Below are positions 14,369 to 24,690 of a stretch of 36,199 bases of DNA, in pieces. The position numbers were made by a program, and so were the translations under genes. Location: contig CAJXAC010000021.1 of the NCBI GenBank assembly GCA_913050035.1, positions 1 through 36,199 of the forward strand, read 5' to 3'. The notes beneath the pieces were generated by a model that saw only the letters and a program-made list of their open reading frames with translations, ran no database searches and was not told the origin of the DNA. This DNA comes from an uncultured Gammaproteobacteria bacterium (lineage in GTDB: Bacteria; Pseudomonadota; Gammaproteobacteria; Pseudomonadales; Azotimanducaceae). Numbering within the stretch: position 1 is the first letter of the stretch; the number at the start of each line of letters is the position of its first letter.

Positions 14369-14630
14369 GCTTCACCTCTGTTTTTTGTTTTTCTGCTTCT
14401 GGCACTGGATCCGCCCCGCCATCGCTCCATGGGTTACAACGCAAGATACGCCAAGTCGCCAACAACATGCCGCGCCACGGGCCATGTTCGCGTAATGCGA
14501 TGATTGCGTAGTTTGAACACGTCGGATGGTACCGGCAGCAGGGAGCGTTTACTGGGCTAATTACCAATTGATACATTCTTACAAAAGCAATGAGCAAAGC
14601 ACTTATTGATCGATTAATTCGCTCGATCAT
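14355..14630 (-). CDS. yidD: Membrane protein insertion efficiency factor YidD
   Basis: This small membrane-associated protein aids YidC-dependent insertion. It has 91 residues with the family signature: an amphipathic N-terminal helix ([15 protein letters not shown]), then [20 protein letters not shown] and [17 protein letters not shown]. The start ATG directly abuts the rnpA stop (TAA then ATG), and the 3' end overlaps yidC by 14 bp. This indicates one transcriptional unit. Confidence 0.97.
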   Translation of the reverse strand: MIERINRSISALLIAFVRMYQLVISPVNAPCCRYHPTCSNYAIIALREHGPWRGMLLATWRILRCNPWSDGGADPVPEAEKQKTEVKHVAG

Positions 14631-14975
14631 TTAAGCACCGCCAGCAGATAATTTTGCAAATTGCTTGGTTAAAGTCTCTCTCAGTTGATTAGCCGGTATT
14701 TTGTTGAATACCTGTATCACAATGTCTTTCGCAGGCAGGTCCTGTTGTGAGGTTCTGAATAACTCACGGATGACACGCTTTATTCGATTGCGGTCATGGG
14801 CTTTAGCTGTGCCCCGCTTAGGTACGATCAAACCAAGACGCGCTCGCTCGCAGCCGTTGTCACGGGTTTTCATTTGCACCGCTCCTTCGACCAATTTCTT
14901 TTGCGGTCGTCTTAAGACTAACGAATATTCAGTGCCTTGGAGGATGCGGGCTTGCTTAGGAAAACCCTGTTTCAT
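14631..14975 (-). CDS. rnpA: Ribonuclease P protein component
   Basis: This is the protein subunit of RNase P, which matures tRNA 5' ends, 114 residues from the ATG at 14975 (MKQGFPKQARILQGTEYSL). The RNA-binding signature is KAHDRNRIKRVIRELFR. The same frame is open for 32 more codons upstream to an ATG at 15071, but that stretch runs through rpmH in another frame and does not resemble the family, so I use the inner start. The ribosome-binding site is weak (GGA close to the ATG). It starts 7 bp after the rpmH stop. Confidence 0.93.
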   Translation of the reverse strand: MKQGFPKQARILQGTEYSLVLRRPQKKLVEGAVQMKTRDNGCERARLGLIVPKRGTAKAHDRNRIKRVIRELFRTSQQDLPAKDIVIQVFNKIPANQLRETLTKQFAKLSAGGA

Positions 14976-14982
14976 GTCCGTA

Positions 14983-15117
14983 TCAGACAGTAAGGCGCTT
15001 ACGACCTTTCGCTCTGCGAGCGTTAAGCACTTGGCGCCCTGCTTTTGTCGCCATTCGAGCACGAAAACCATGGGTTCGCTTACGTTTAAGATTACTTGGC
15101 TGAAATGTTCTTTTCAT
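14983..15117 (-). CDS. rpmH: 50S ribosomal protein L34
   Basis: A 44-residue reverse-strand frame encodes a very basic protein beginning [20 protein letters not shown] and ending [11 protein letters not shown], an unmistakable L34. It is the first gene of the rpmH-rnpA-yidD-yidC group and borders the origin region. A strong promoter lies 70-100 bp upstream. The rnpA frame is also open across most of this gene. Confidence 0.99.
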   Translation of the reverse strand: MKRTFQPSNLKRKRTHGFRARMATKAGRQVLNARRAKGRKRLTV

Positions 15118-15145
15118 GGTTTACGATGACTCTTCTTAACCTTGA

Positions 15146-15162
15146 ACAAAGCAGTGCTTTGT
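15146..15162. repeat. Inverted repeat in the rpmH leader
   Basis: ACAAAGC and GCTTTGT flank a 3-nt spacer, forming a 7-bp stem within the untranslated leader of the rpmH transcript, about 30 bp upstream of the ATG. It has no T-run on the rpmH side and is not an obvious terminator. It may affect L34 translation or transcript stability. Confidence 0.45.
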
Positions 15163-15188
15163 CTTGGTCGTATATTTACGGGGGCGCG

Positions 15189-15217
15189 ATTCTATGAACT
15201 GCCTTTTACCCTGTCAA
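15189..15217 (-). promoter_or_regulatory. Sigma-70 promoter for the rpmH operon
   Basis: On the reverse strand a perfect TTGACA (15217-15212) is followed after 17 bp by TAGAAT (15194-15189). The expected transcription start is near 15183, leaving a leader of about 65 nt before rpmH. This is the best promoter match in the window and suits a ribosomal protein gene. Confidence 0.85.
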
Positions 15218-15331
15218 TCAAATGAATTTATATCTATGTATATGATTTGTTGCTTGTTATTAAGGCGAGCCCTTTGTGTGGGAAAAAGGCCTAAACCTTT
15301 GTCAGCGTTCGGCTTTAGAGATCGGACTAAC

Positions 15332-15340
15332 TGTGGACAA
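15332..15340 (-). promoter_or_regulatory. DnaA box (one mismatch)
   Basis: The reverse strand reads TTGTCCACA, one change from TTATCCACA. It faces the consensus box at 15389 and is about 50 bp from it. Confidence 0.7.
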
Positions 15341-15388
15341 CACGCGCGTAAATGTTCGAAAGGAGGTGGACAAATTAGTTATTAAAAG

Positions 15389-15397
15389 TTATCCACA
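15389..15397 (+). promoter_or_regulatory. DnaA box (consensus)
   Basis: TTATCCACA is a perfect match to the high-affinity DnaA box. It lies 262 bp upstream of dnaA and close to two further boxes in the opposite orientation. Confidence 0.85.
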
Positions 15398-15658
15398 GGT
15401 TGTCAAAGTAATTGCGCACAAATAAGTTGTGGTTTGGTTTGGTAAGCACAGGATCTAATCGGTGCTAAGTGTATGAAAAAGCAGGAATAGCTAATTTAGT
15501 CAGCAAAAATTGATATCCGTAATGGATCTTATATTCATCAAAGGAATACAATGCAGGCCGAAGCAAGAAGCAATTCATCCTGCGTCAAAGTATAGTCGTT
15601 AGAGCAGTAATAAACGGCGTCAACACAGCGAAAAATTTTACAAGAGGCAGCATTCCGG

Positions 15659-17014
15659 GTGACATCAACAATTTGGCAACAATGTTTGGCGCAGCTGGAA
15701 GTGGAGCTGGGCCAGCAGCAGTTTGAGACCTACATTAGGCCATTACAGGCAAACTTTGATGCGGGACAATTAACGCTAAAGGCGCCAAACGTCTACGTCG
15801 AAAAACATGTGAGGCAATCTTACCTAGAGCGTATTGCTGAATTTTTGGACAGTGTGGACGACATCGCCCCCGTCGAGTTGTCAGTTGGTGAGTTCGTAAA
15901 AGTAAATAGTGACGCTGTAGAAAAAGAAGAGCAGCCAACGGACCAAAGAGAAGCAAAATCCGCAAAAAAGAACACTCAGCGACATAATGCGGAATCCCAC
16001 AATCTGAATAGAGAATTCACCTTTGATACCTTTGTTGAAGGCAAGTCAAATGAACTAGCACGAGCCGCCGCTACCCAGGTTGCTGATAACGCAGGTCGTA
16101 CCTATAACCCGTTGTTGCTTTACGGCGGGGTTGGGCTTGGTAAGACACACTTAATGCAGGCAGTGGGCAATGAACTGCTGCAGAGAAATCCCAACGCCAA
16201 AGTGTTGTATCTGCATTCCCAAAGGTTTGTGCAGGATATGGTAAAGGCTCTGCAAACAGGAACGATGCAAGACTTCATGAAGTTTTATCGTTCGGTTGAC
16301 GCACTACTTATAGACGACATTCAGTTTTTTGCGAAAAAAATGCGCTCGCAAGAGGAGTTTTTTCACGTATTTAACGCACTACTGGAACGCGGCCACCAAA
16401 TGGTGCTGACCAGCGATAAATACCCACGCGAGATAGATGGCTTAGAAGAGCGACTGAAGTCTCGTTTTGTATATGGATTGACCGTTGAGGTTGAAGCGCC
16501 TGATTTAGAAACGCGTGTCGCAATCCTTATGAAGAAAGCAGAAGCCGAGCAAATAGCGCTAGATCAAAGCGTTGCTTTCTTCATGGCGGAACGGATTCGA
16601 TCGAATGTTCGAGAATTGGAGGGGGCGCTAAGGCGGGTCATTGCTAATGCTCGGTTTACTGGCAGCCGCATTTCTGTTGATCAGGTCAAGCGCGCCTTAA
16701 GAGATTTGTTTGCGATTCAGGACCGGCAAATTTCTATCGATAATATTCAGCGCACAGTAGCGGAATATTTCAACATCAAAATGGCAGACATGTTGTCTAA
16801 ACGCCGCAACCGCTCCATCGCGCGGCCGCGCCAAATTGCCATGGCATTAGCGAAAGAGTTAACCAATCACTCCTTGCCAGAAGTTGGTGATGCTTTTGGC
16901 GGGCGCGATCACACCACAGTGCTGCATGCATGCCGTAAAATTGACGATTTGCGTGCTACAACAGCTGATGTTGCTGAAGATTATAAAAATCTGACGCGAT
17001 TGTTAGCAGGTTAG
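15659..17014 (+). CDS. dnaA: Chromosomal replication initiator DnaA
   Basis: DnaA is the AAA+ initiator that binds DnaA boxes and opens oriC, 451 residues from a GTG start. Domain I begins [12 protein letters not shown]. Domain II, near residues 90-115, is short and charged. In domain III, Walker [10 protein letters not shown] is at 156-164 and Walker [10 protein letters not shown] starts at 216. Domain IV carries the DNA-binding signature [15 protein letters not shown]. Domain I departs from common sequence where NRFVLDWV-type segments are usual; here it reads [12 protein letters not shown] lies 11 nt before the GTG. It is 8 bp from dnaN. Confidence 0.98.
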   Translation: MTSTIWQQCLAQLEVELGQQQFETYIRPLQANFDAGQLTLKAPNVYVEKHVRQSYLERIAEFLDSVDDIAPVELSVGEFVKVNSDAVEKEEQPTDQREAKSAKKNTQRHNAESHNLNREFTFDTFVEGKSNELARAAATQVADNAGRTYNPLLLYGGVGLGKTHLMQAVGNELLQRNPNAKVLYLHSQRFVQDMVKALQTGTMQDFMKFYRSVDALLIDDIQFFAKKMRSQEEFFHVFNALLERGHQMVLTSDKYPREIDGLEERLKSRFVYGLTVEVEAPDLETRVAILMKKAEAEQIALDQSVAFFMAERIRSNVRELEGALRRVIANARFTGSRISVDQVKRALRDLFAIQDRQISIDNIQRTVAEYFNIKMADMLSKRRNRSIARPRQIAMALAKELTNHSLPEVGDAFGGRDHTTVLHACRKIDDLRATTADVAEDYKNLTRLLAG

Positions 17015-17022
17015 GGATTGTT

Positions 17023-18129
17023 ATGAAATTCACAATTGCAAGAGATCGATTACTCAAGGCTTTGCAGCTTGCTACAGGGGTAGTAGAGCGAAGACAAACC
17101 TTACCGGTGCTGGCAAATTTGTTAATTAAAGCCAACGCAGACGGCGTTGCACTTACGGGTACGGACCTGGAAGTTGAAATGGTCGCGCATACGGATGTGG
17201 ATGTAGAACAGGTCGGAGAAATTACTATACCCGCGCGCAAGCTCGCAGATATTTGGCGAGCGCTACCGGATGGAGCGGATGTCTCTGTAAGCGTGGAGGG
17301 AGATCGTGCGACGGTAAAAAGCGGCCGCAGCAGGTTTACTCTGGCAACTCTTCCGGCAAACGACTTTCCGGAGATCGAAGGCGGAGAAACGGACGTTGTT
17401 GTTAGTGTCGCCCAAGCGGATCTGCGCGCGCTGATCGATCAGGTCGGATTTGCCATGGCCCAGCAAGATGTGCGGTATTTTTTGAATGGCATGTTGTTTG
17501 AGGTGACAGAAGATCATTTGCGTACAGTCGCGACAGATGGGCACCGCTTAGCCATGTGCACTAAGGGCTGTACCCTTGAGTCGCCGATTGCCGCGCGTCG
17601 CCAAGCTATTGTGCCGCGTAAAGCTGTACTAGAACTCAGCCGGTTGTTGGATGAAGAAGACGAGGCCATTCGTATCCAGTTGGGTTTAAATCACCTAAGA
17701 GTTACTAAAGGCCCTTTCACGTTGACAACAAAACTCGTTGATGGGCAATTCCCAGACTATGACAAGGTTGTGCCCAAGGATGCGTCCCGCACCCTGGTTG
17801 GCGATCGAGACACACTGCGTCAGGGCTTCCAGCGAGCCTCCATTCTGTCCAATGAGAAATATAGAGGCGTCCGCCTAGCTATAGCGTCCGATCAGCTAAC
17901 GATACAAGCGAACAATCCTGAGCAAGAAGAGGCTGAGGAAGTGGTGCCGGTAGAATTCAATGGCAGCGATTTAGAAATCGGCTTTAACGTCAGTTACCTG
18001 CTGGATGTGCTCAGCGTTATGTCAGCTGCTGGCGTGAAGCTGTCGGTCTCGGATGCCAACAGCTCTGCACTACTGGAATCAGCTACGTCGGACGATGCGT
18101 TATACGTTGTTATGCCGATGAGGCTCTAA
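17023..18129 (+). CDS. dnaN: DNA polymerase III beta subunit (sliding clamp)
   Basis: This encodes the ring-shaped processivity clamp, 368 residues with three repeated clamp folds and the usual ending YVVMPMRL, which forms part of the hydrophobic partner-binding pocket. MKFTIARDRLLKALQ is a normal N-terminus, and ARQAIVPRKAVLELSRLL sits at the domain 2 position. The ATG follows AGGGA by 6 nt. It is transcribed with dnaA (8-bp gap) and recF (21-bp gap). Confidence 0.98.
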   Translation: MKFTIARDRLLKALQLATGVVERRQTLPVLANLLIKANADGVALTGTDLEVEMVAHTDVDVEQVGEITIPARKLADIWRALPDGADVSVSVEGDRATVKSGRSRFTLATLPANDFPEIEGGETDVVVSVAQADLRALIDQVGFAMAQQDVRYFLNGMLFEVTEDHLRTVATDGHRLAMCTKGCTLESPIAARRQAIVPRKAVLELSRLLDEEDEAIRIQLGLNHLRVTKGPFTLTTKLVDGQFPDYDKVVPKDASRTLVGDRDTLRQGFQRASILSNEKYRGVRLAIASDQLTIQANNPEQEEAEEVVPVEFNGSDLEIGFNVSYLLDVLSVMSAAGVKLSVSDANSSALLESATSDDALYVVMPMRL

Positions 18130-18150
18130 CCCCTAACCCGCGATGCACTG

Positions 18151-19260
18151 TTGCTGCTTAATTTTCTTGAAGTAGAGCAATTCCGCAACCTGACGTCGGC
18201 GCGGTTGGAGTTTTGCCCGGGGTTTAACTTAATAGAAGGCCCGAATGGCGCGGGCAAGACAACACTTCTAGAAGCGATTCACCTGTTGGCGCGGGGCAAA
18301 TCTTTTCGTTCATCAAAGCTCAGTAACCTCATTCAAAGGGATGGGCGCATGTTGCGTGCGCGTGCGCAAGTAGAAAGGGGCTCTGGCCAGCACCACTCCT
18401 TAGGGCTGGAGAAGCAAATTGGCGGACAAACCCGGTTACGGCTCGATGGACAAGAGGCGAAAAGCGCGGCTTCTCTAGCGGCATTTTTACCCGTCCAACT
18501 GGTTTTACCCAACGTTGCGGGTTTGATCTTTAATGGGCCTGCTGATCGCCGTGAGTTCCTCGATTGGGGGGTGTTTCACGTGAAACAAGATTATGTGCGG
18601 TTGGCCCGCCAATATAGAAAGGTTCTGCGTCAAAGAAACGCCTGGCTGCGCGATGATCAGCATGGGCCGATCACAGAAGACCCTTGGATGCCGATGATTA
18701 CAGAAACCGGGCAACTAATAAGCGAGTTACGAGAAGGGTATCTCGCAACCTTCAGCCCGATCTTCGACGACATACTCAACCGCTTGGACCCGGACCTTGA
18801 CTGCGTTTTGGCCTACCAAGCTGGAGGGTATGAGAAAAACCTAACAGAAACGCGGAAAAAAATGGCCGAAACCAAGCTGCGCGATGTAAAATCAGGGAGC
18901 ACGCAGCTGGGCCCGCATAGAGCGGACGTTGTTATCAAGCTGGCTGGGGTTTCGGCGCAAGAGACAGCTTCTCGCGGTCAAGGCAAAACTATTGGTAGTG
19001 CCGCCGCGCTGGCTCAATCCGCACTGTTAGCACAGCATAATAAACAGCCGTCGCTAGTTTTGATTGATGATTTTGGTGCCGAGCTTGATGAGGCTCATCG
19101 GTTGAGATTGTTGCATACACTGCTGGCCATAGGTTGCCAGGTCGTTGCAACGTCGACAGAGCCGTTGTCGGGGCTGCTCAGCGAATTGAGTGGTGAGCAC
19201 CTCAGGGTGTTCCACGTGGAACATGGTTCCGTGCGTGTTACAGGGGGTGGGGGGTTATAA
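18151..19260 (+). CDS. recF: DNA replication and repair protein RecF
   Basis: RecF is an ABC-type ATPase that loads RecA at gaps with RecO and RecR, 369 residues from a TTG start (no ATG or GTG fits the N-terminus MLLNFLEVEQFRNL). Walker A is GPNGAGKTT near residue 30 and Walker B is LVLIDDFGAELDE near 304. The ABC signature reads TASRGQGKT, less standard than the LSRGQ of E. coli. Two parS palindromes are embedded in the coding sequence at codons 141-146 and 353-358, each encoding Val-Phe-His-Val-Lys/Glu. Confidence 0.95.
   Translation: MLLNFLEVEQFRNLTSARLEFCPGFNLIEGPNGAGKTTLLEAIHLLARGKSFRSSKLSNLIQRDGRMLRARAQVERGSGQHHSLGLEKQIGGQTRLRLDGQEAKSAASLAAFLPVQLVLPNVAGLIFNGPADRREFLDWGVFHVKQDYVRLARQYRKVLRQRNAWLRDDQHGPITEDPWMPMITETGQLISELREGYLATFSPIFDDILNRLDPDLDCVLAYQAGGYEKNLTETRKKMAETKLRDVKSGSTQLGPHRADVVIKLAGVSAQETASRGQGKTIGSAAALAQSALLAQHNKQPSLVLIDDFGAELDEAHRLRLLHTLLAIGCQVVATSTEPLSGLLSELSGEHLRVFHVEHGSVRVTGGGGL
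18572..18587. promoter_or_regulatory. parS: parS centromere site 1
   Basis: TGTTTCACGTGAAACA is a perfect 16-bp palindrome matching the bacterial parS consensus bound by ParB. It lies within recF about 3 kb from the DnaA boxes. The codons covering it encode VFHVKQ. Confidence 0.95.
19208..19223. promoter_or_regulatory. parS: parS centromere site 2
   Basis: TGTTCCACGTGGAACA is a perfect 16-bp palindrome, the common pseudomonad form of parS. It is 636 bp downstream of the first site and in the same reading-frame register, encoding VFHVEH near the RecF C-terminus. Confidence 0.95.
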
Positions 19261-19291
19261 ATTCGTTACACACACCTTTAGGCGTTGGTAA

Positions 19292-21721
<2,430 letters not shown>

Positions 21722-21763
21722 TTTCCTCGGTCAATAACATTTGCGCCGGATTTTGCACTCGCC

Positions 21764-22351
21764 ATGGTAACGGAAGATCGCAAGCGCTGCCGCTGGTGTA
21801 CTAGTGATGCCTTATACCAACGCTATCACGACGAAGAGTGGGGGGTGCCGGTTTTCGACTCTTTGGGTCTGTTTGAAAGGTTGGCTCTTGAGTCCATGCA
21901 AGCAGGCCTGTCGTGGATAACGGTACTGAAAAAACGTGAGCATATGCAGGCCCAGTTCCTAGGGTTCGATCCGTTTAAATTGGCGCGTTGCAATGAACGC
22001 CATATTCAATCATGGCTATTGGATGCCGGACTCATTCGGCACAGAGGTAAGTTGCAAGCGCTTGTGCATAACGCGCGATTGACCATTGCCGAAACGGATT
22101 TTTCAGGCCTGTTGTGGCAATTCGCCCCGGATCTAAGTGAAAGGAACCGGCATGCGATCCGACCCCCCAGCCAAACAGCAGAATCCCAAGCCATGGCGAA
22201 AATGCTCAAACGCAAAGGCTTCCGTTTTGTTGGGCCGACCACTTGCTATGCATTTATGCAAAGCGTCGGCATGGTGAACGACCATGCTGAAGATTGTTGG
22301 CGCTTTGCGGCCTGTTCGAAATTGCAGCATCGAAAGGGTATAGACCAATGA
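21764..22351 (+). CDS. tag: DNA-3-methyladenine glycosylase I
   Basis: Tag removes 3-methyladenine from alkylated DNA, 195 residues. The zinc ligands expected from E. coli Tag are Cys9, His22, His174 and Cys178 (RCRW, YHDEEWG, VNDHAEDC), and the base-recognition glutamate is Glu43 in LESMQAGLSWITVLKKRE. No clear ribosome-binding site precedes the ATG. The stop overlaps the start of the next gene (ATGA). The gene neighbours an LpxL-like acyltransferase in pseudomonads too. Confidence 0.95.
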   Translation: MVTEDRKRCRWCTSDALYQRYHDEEWGVPVFDSLGLFERLALESMQAGLSWITVLKKREHMQAQFLGFDPFKLARCNERHIQSWLLDAGLIRHRGKLQALVHNARLTIAETDFSGLLWQFAPDLSERNRHAIRPPSQTAESQAMAKMLKRKGFRFVGPTTCYAFMQSVGMVNDHAEDCWRFAACSKLQHRKGIDQ

Positions 22352-23244
22352 GTGGCTGGGTTATCAACGGTCTGCTTTGGTGTTTGAGTCGAGTGCCTGC
22401 CCGGATGGCTGTTTTCGTGTGTCGGTTCATGGCCCGGCGCATGCTTGCCTGGAACACCGAAGCAGCACGGGTTTCTGCAATAAATATTGATTTGTGCTTG
22501 CCGCACCTCTGCGCAGATGAAAAACGTGAGCTGTGCTGGCAAAGCTTGATGAACTCGATGCTCCTAGTTTTCGAGCTGGCCCAGATGCGTTTTCATAATG
22601 TTGCGGATGTCCGTGAAAGCATAATAAGTGTTGATGGAGCGGAGCTGCTGCATGACGCCTGGCAACGCGGCCAAGGGGTATTGTTATTGACGCCGCACTT
22701 GGGTTGCTGGGAAATATTGGGGGCCTACCTTGGTGGCACTTATCCGGTCTCTGCCCTCTATGACCGGCCAAATTTTCTGCCTTTAGAGGAGCCGATCTTG
22801 AACGCACGTCAGCGTTTTGGTGCCACCATGCATGCCATCGGCGGTGCGGGCTTACGTCGGATCATGCGGGCAATGCGTGAGGGGCATTTGGTTGTGCTGT
22901 TGCCGGATCAAGTGCCCGATTATCAGTCCGGTGGGGAGGTGGCGCCGTTTTTTGGTCAAGATGCCTATACCATGGCGTTAGCCCATCGACTGTTGCAAAG
23001 GAATGCGCCAAGGGTACTGATCGCGTCAGCCCTTCGGTGCATAAGTGACAACCAAATCCGTTATCGGCTTACCCTAGCCGAACCTGAAAGCGGTATTTTT
23101 GACAGCGATCCAGCGGTGCACGCTACCGCCCTCAACGCGAGTATGGAAAAGGCCATATCCTTGAGCCCAGAGCAATACCAATGGTCATACAAACGCTTTA
23201 AACGCTTGAAGAAGGGCGAGGCTAATATCTATCGGCGCCAATAA
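22348..23244 (+). CDS. LpxL/HtrB-type lysophospholipid acyltransferase
   Basis: This 298-residue protein belongs to the lipid A late acyltransferase family, which adds a secondary acyl chain to lipid A at the inner membrane. The catalytic HX4E motif is His117-Glu122 in LLTPHLGCWEILG, followed by LLPDQVPDYQSGGEVAPFFG. One membrane-anchoring segment is likely at the N-terminus. I use the ATG at 22348, which overlaps the tag stop as ATGA and has AAAGGG 9 nt upstream; the frame opens 54 bp earlier inside tag. Which acyl chain or position it uses cannot be told. Its 3' end overlaps trkH. Confidence 0.88.
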   Translation: MSGWVINGLLWCLSRVPARMAVFVCRFMARRMLAWNTEAARVSAINIDLCLPHLCADEKRELCWQSLMNSMLLVFELAQMRFHNVADVRESIISVDGAELLHDAWQRGQGVLLLTPHLGCWEILGAYLGGTYPVSALYDRPNFLPLEEPILNARQRFGATMHAIGGAGLRRIMRAMREGHLVVLLPDQVPDYQSGGEVAPFFGQDAYTMALAHRLLQRNAPRVLIASALRCISDNQIRYRLTLAEPESGIFDSDPAVHATALNASMEKAISLSPEQYQWSYKRFKRLKKGEANIYRRQ

Positions 23245-24674
23245 GCAGGCGTTAGCAACACCAAGAGCGTGAAGATTTCCAGACGACCGAGGACCATGTT
23301 GAACATCAGCACCCACTTCACATCTGCTGTGATGCTGTTGTAGTTGACCGCAACATCCCCCAGCCCGGGGCCTAAATTGTTCAAACATGCCCCCACGGCT
23401 GAGAATGCCGTAATAAAGTCCATATCACTCATTATCATGAGCGTGCATACAGAGAGCAGAAAGAAGAAAACGTAGACACTAAAAAAACTCCAAACCGCGT
23501 CGACTCTGCGGTCGGGCACCGACTCGCGACCCAATTTGATGCTAAAGACACCATTCGGGTGAATCAGGCGCTTAACCTCGCGCATGCCCTGCAGATAGAT
23601 CATCAGCACCCGGATCATTTTGATGCCACCCGCAGTCGAACCCGCGCAGCCGCCTGCAAAAGCGGCAAAAAGCAGAAGAATGGGTGCGACGGACGGCCAA
23701 GCCGCGAAGTTGCTGGTGGTGAAGCCTGTGGTGGTGGTTATAGATACCGCCTGAAAAATGCCGTCGCGCAGGGCATCGTCTGTACTGCCCGGGTGCCACC
23801 ATAGAATCGCGCATACGATTATCGCTACCAGTGCCAAGACGAACAAATAAACACGCACCTCGACATCCTGAAAATAATGCAATGGGTTGCGGCGTCGCCA
23901 CACCAGAAAATGTAGGGCAAAGTTAATGCCTGAGAGTGTCATAAAAATTATTGCGACGGCCTCGACGGCACCACTATCGAAATAGCCCATACTGCTGTCA
24001 TGGGTAGAAAACCCGCCAATAGATACGGTGGAAAAACTATGGGCAATGGCGTCGAAACCGCTCATACCAGCGTACCAATAGGCTAGAGCACAAGCAGCGG
24101 TCAAACCAATATACAAATACCATAGTGCTTTCGCGGTCTCGGTGATTCGGGGCGTAAGTTTATTGTCCTTCATCGGCCCAGCCGACTCGGTGCGGTATAG
24201 TTGCATGCCCCCAATGCCCAGCATGGGATAGATTGCCACCGCAAGAACGATGATCCCCATCCCGCCCATCCATTGCAGCATCTGGCGATAGATAAGGAGC
24301 GATTTAGGTAACTGATCTAGGCCAACAATGGTTGTTGCACCGGTCGTGGTCAGTCCAGAAATTGATTCAAAAACGGCGTCGGTGAATGACAGCTGTAAGG
24401 CGTCGCCTAACCAGAAAGGGATTGCTCCAAACATGCCTAGGCCCAAGTAAAATAGCGCGGTAACTAAAAAACCGTCGCCGCCGCGGAGTTCGCGTTTGCC
24501 GCGCAGTGGCAGCCATAGCACAAGACCGCTTATGAGCGTAATCGCAAAAGCTGATAAAAAAGTAGTGAGGGTCCTTTCGGCAAAGAACAATGCAACCGCA
24601 GCGGGCAGCAAAAAAGAAAAACTGAACAGTGTCAGTAATGTGCCGGTAATGCGTAGGATAACCGTAAGGTGCAT
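23229..24674 (-). CDS. trkH: Trk potassium uptake system membrane protein TrkH
   Basis: This is the potassium-translocating subunit of Trk, 481 residues with ten or so hydrophobic segments. The four selectivity-filter loops are visible: SGLTTTGATT, FSTVSIGGFST, TTTTGFTTSNF and SAVGACLNNLGPG. It is transcribed with trkA (16-bp gap), giving the channel and its gating ring together. Its last 16 bp overlap the end of the convergent acyltransferase gene, so no terminator separates the two. Confidence 0.95.
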   Translation of the reverse strand: MHLTVILRITGTLLTLFSFSFLLPAAVALFFAERTLTTFLSAFAITLISGLVLWLPLRGKRELRGGDGFLVTALFYLGLGMFGAIPFWLGDALQLSFTDAVFESISGLTTTGATTIVGLDQLPKSLLIYRQMLQWMGGMGIIVLAVAIYPMLGIGGMQLYRTESAGPMKDNKLTPRITETAKALWYLYIGLTAACALAYWYAGMSGFDAIAHSFSTVSIGGFSTHDSSMGYFDSGAVEAVAIIFMTLSGINFALHFLVWRRRNPLHYFQDVEVRVYLFVLALVAIIVCAILWWHPGSTDDALRDGIFQAVSITTTTGFTTSNFAAWPSVAPILLLFAAFAGGCAGSTAGGIKMIRVLMIYLQGMREVKRLIHPNGVFSIKLGRESVPDRRVDAVWSFFSVYVFFFLLSVCTLMIMSDMDFITAFSAVGACLNNLGPGLGDVAVNYNSITADVKWVLMFNMVLGRLEIFTLLVLLTPAYWRR

Positions 24675-24690
24675 GAGGTATTTCGAGCGC

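Larger units (their letters stand above)
15118..15658. other. oriC: Chromosomal replication origin region (oriC)
   Basis: This 541-bp gap between rpmH and dnaA is where origins lie in Pseudomonas-type chromosomes. It holds a perfect DnaA box (TTATCCACA, 15389-15397), a reverse near-perfect box (TTGTCCACA, 15340-15332) and a weaker reverse one at 15373-15365. An AT-rich stretch at about 15217-15265 is a candidate unwinding element. GATC sites are few. The rpmH promoter occupies its left end. The open frame across 15164-15385 shows no coding character. The identification rests on position and DnaA boxes; unwinding was not tested. Confidence 0.85.

Noticed and set aside
15164-15385. Plus-strand frame of 73 codons across oriC
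   Set aside because: It covers DnaA boxes, the AT-rich element and the rpmH promoter, has no protein-like composition and no ribosome-binding site.
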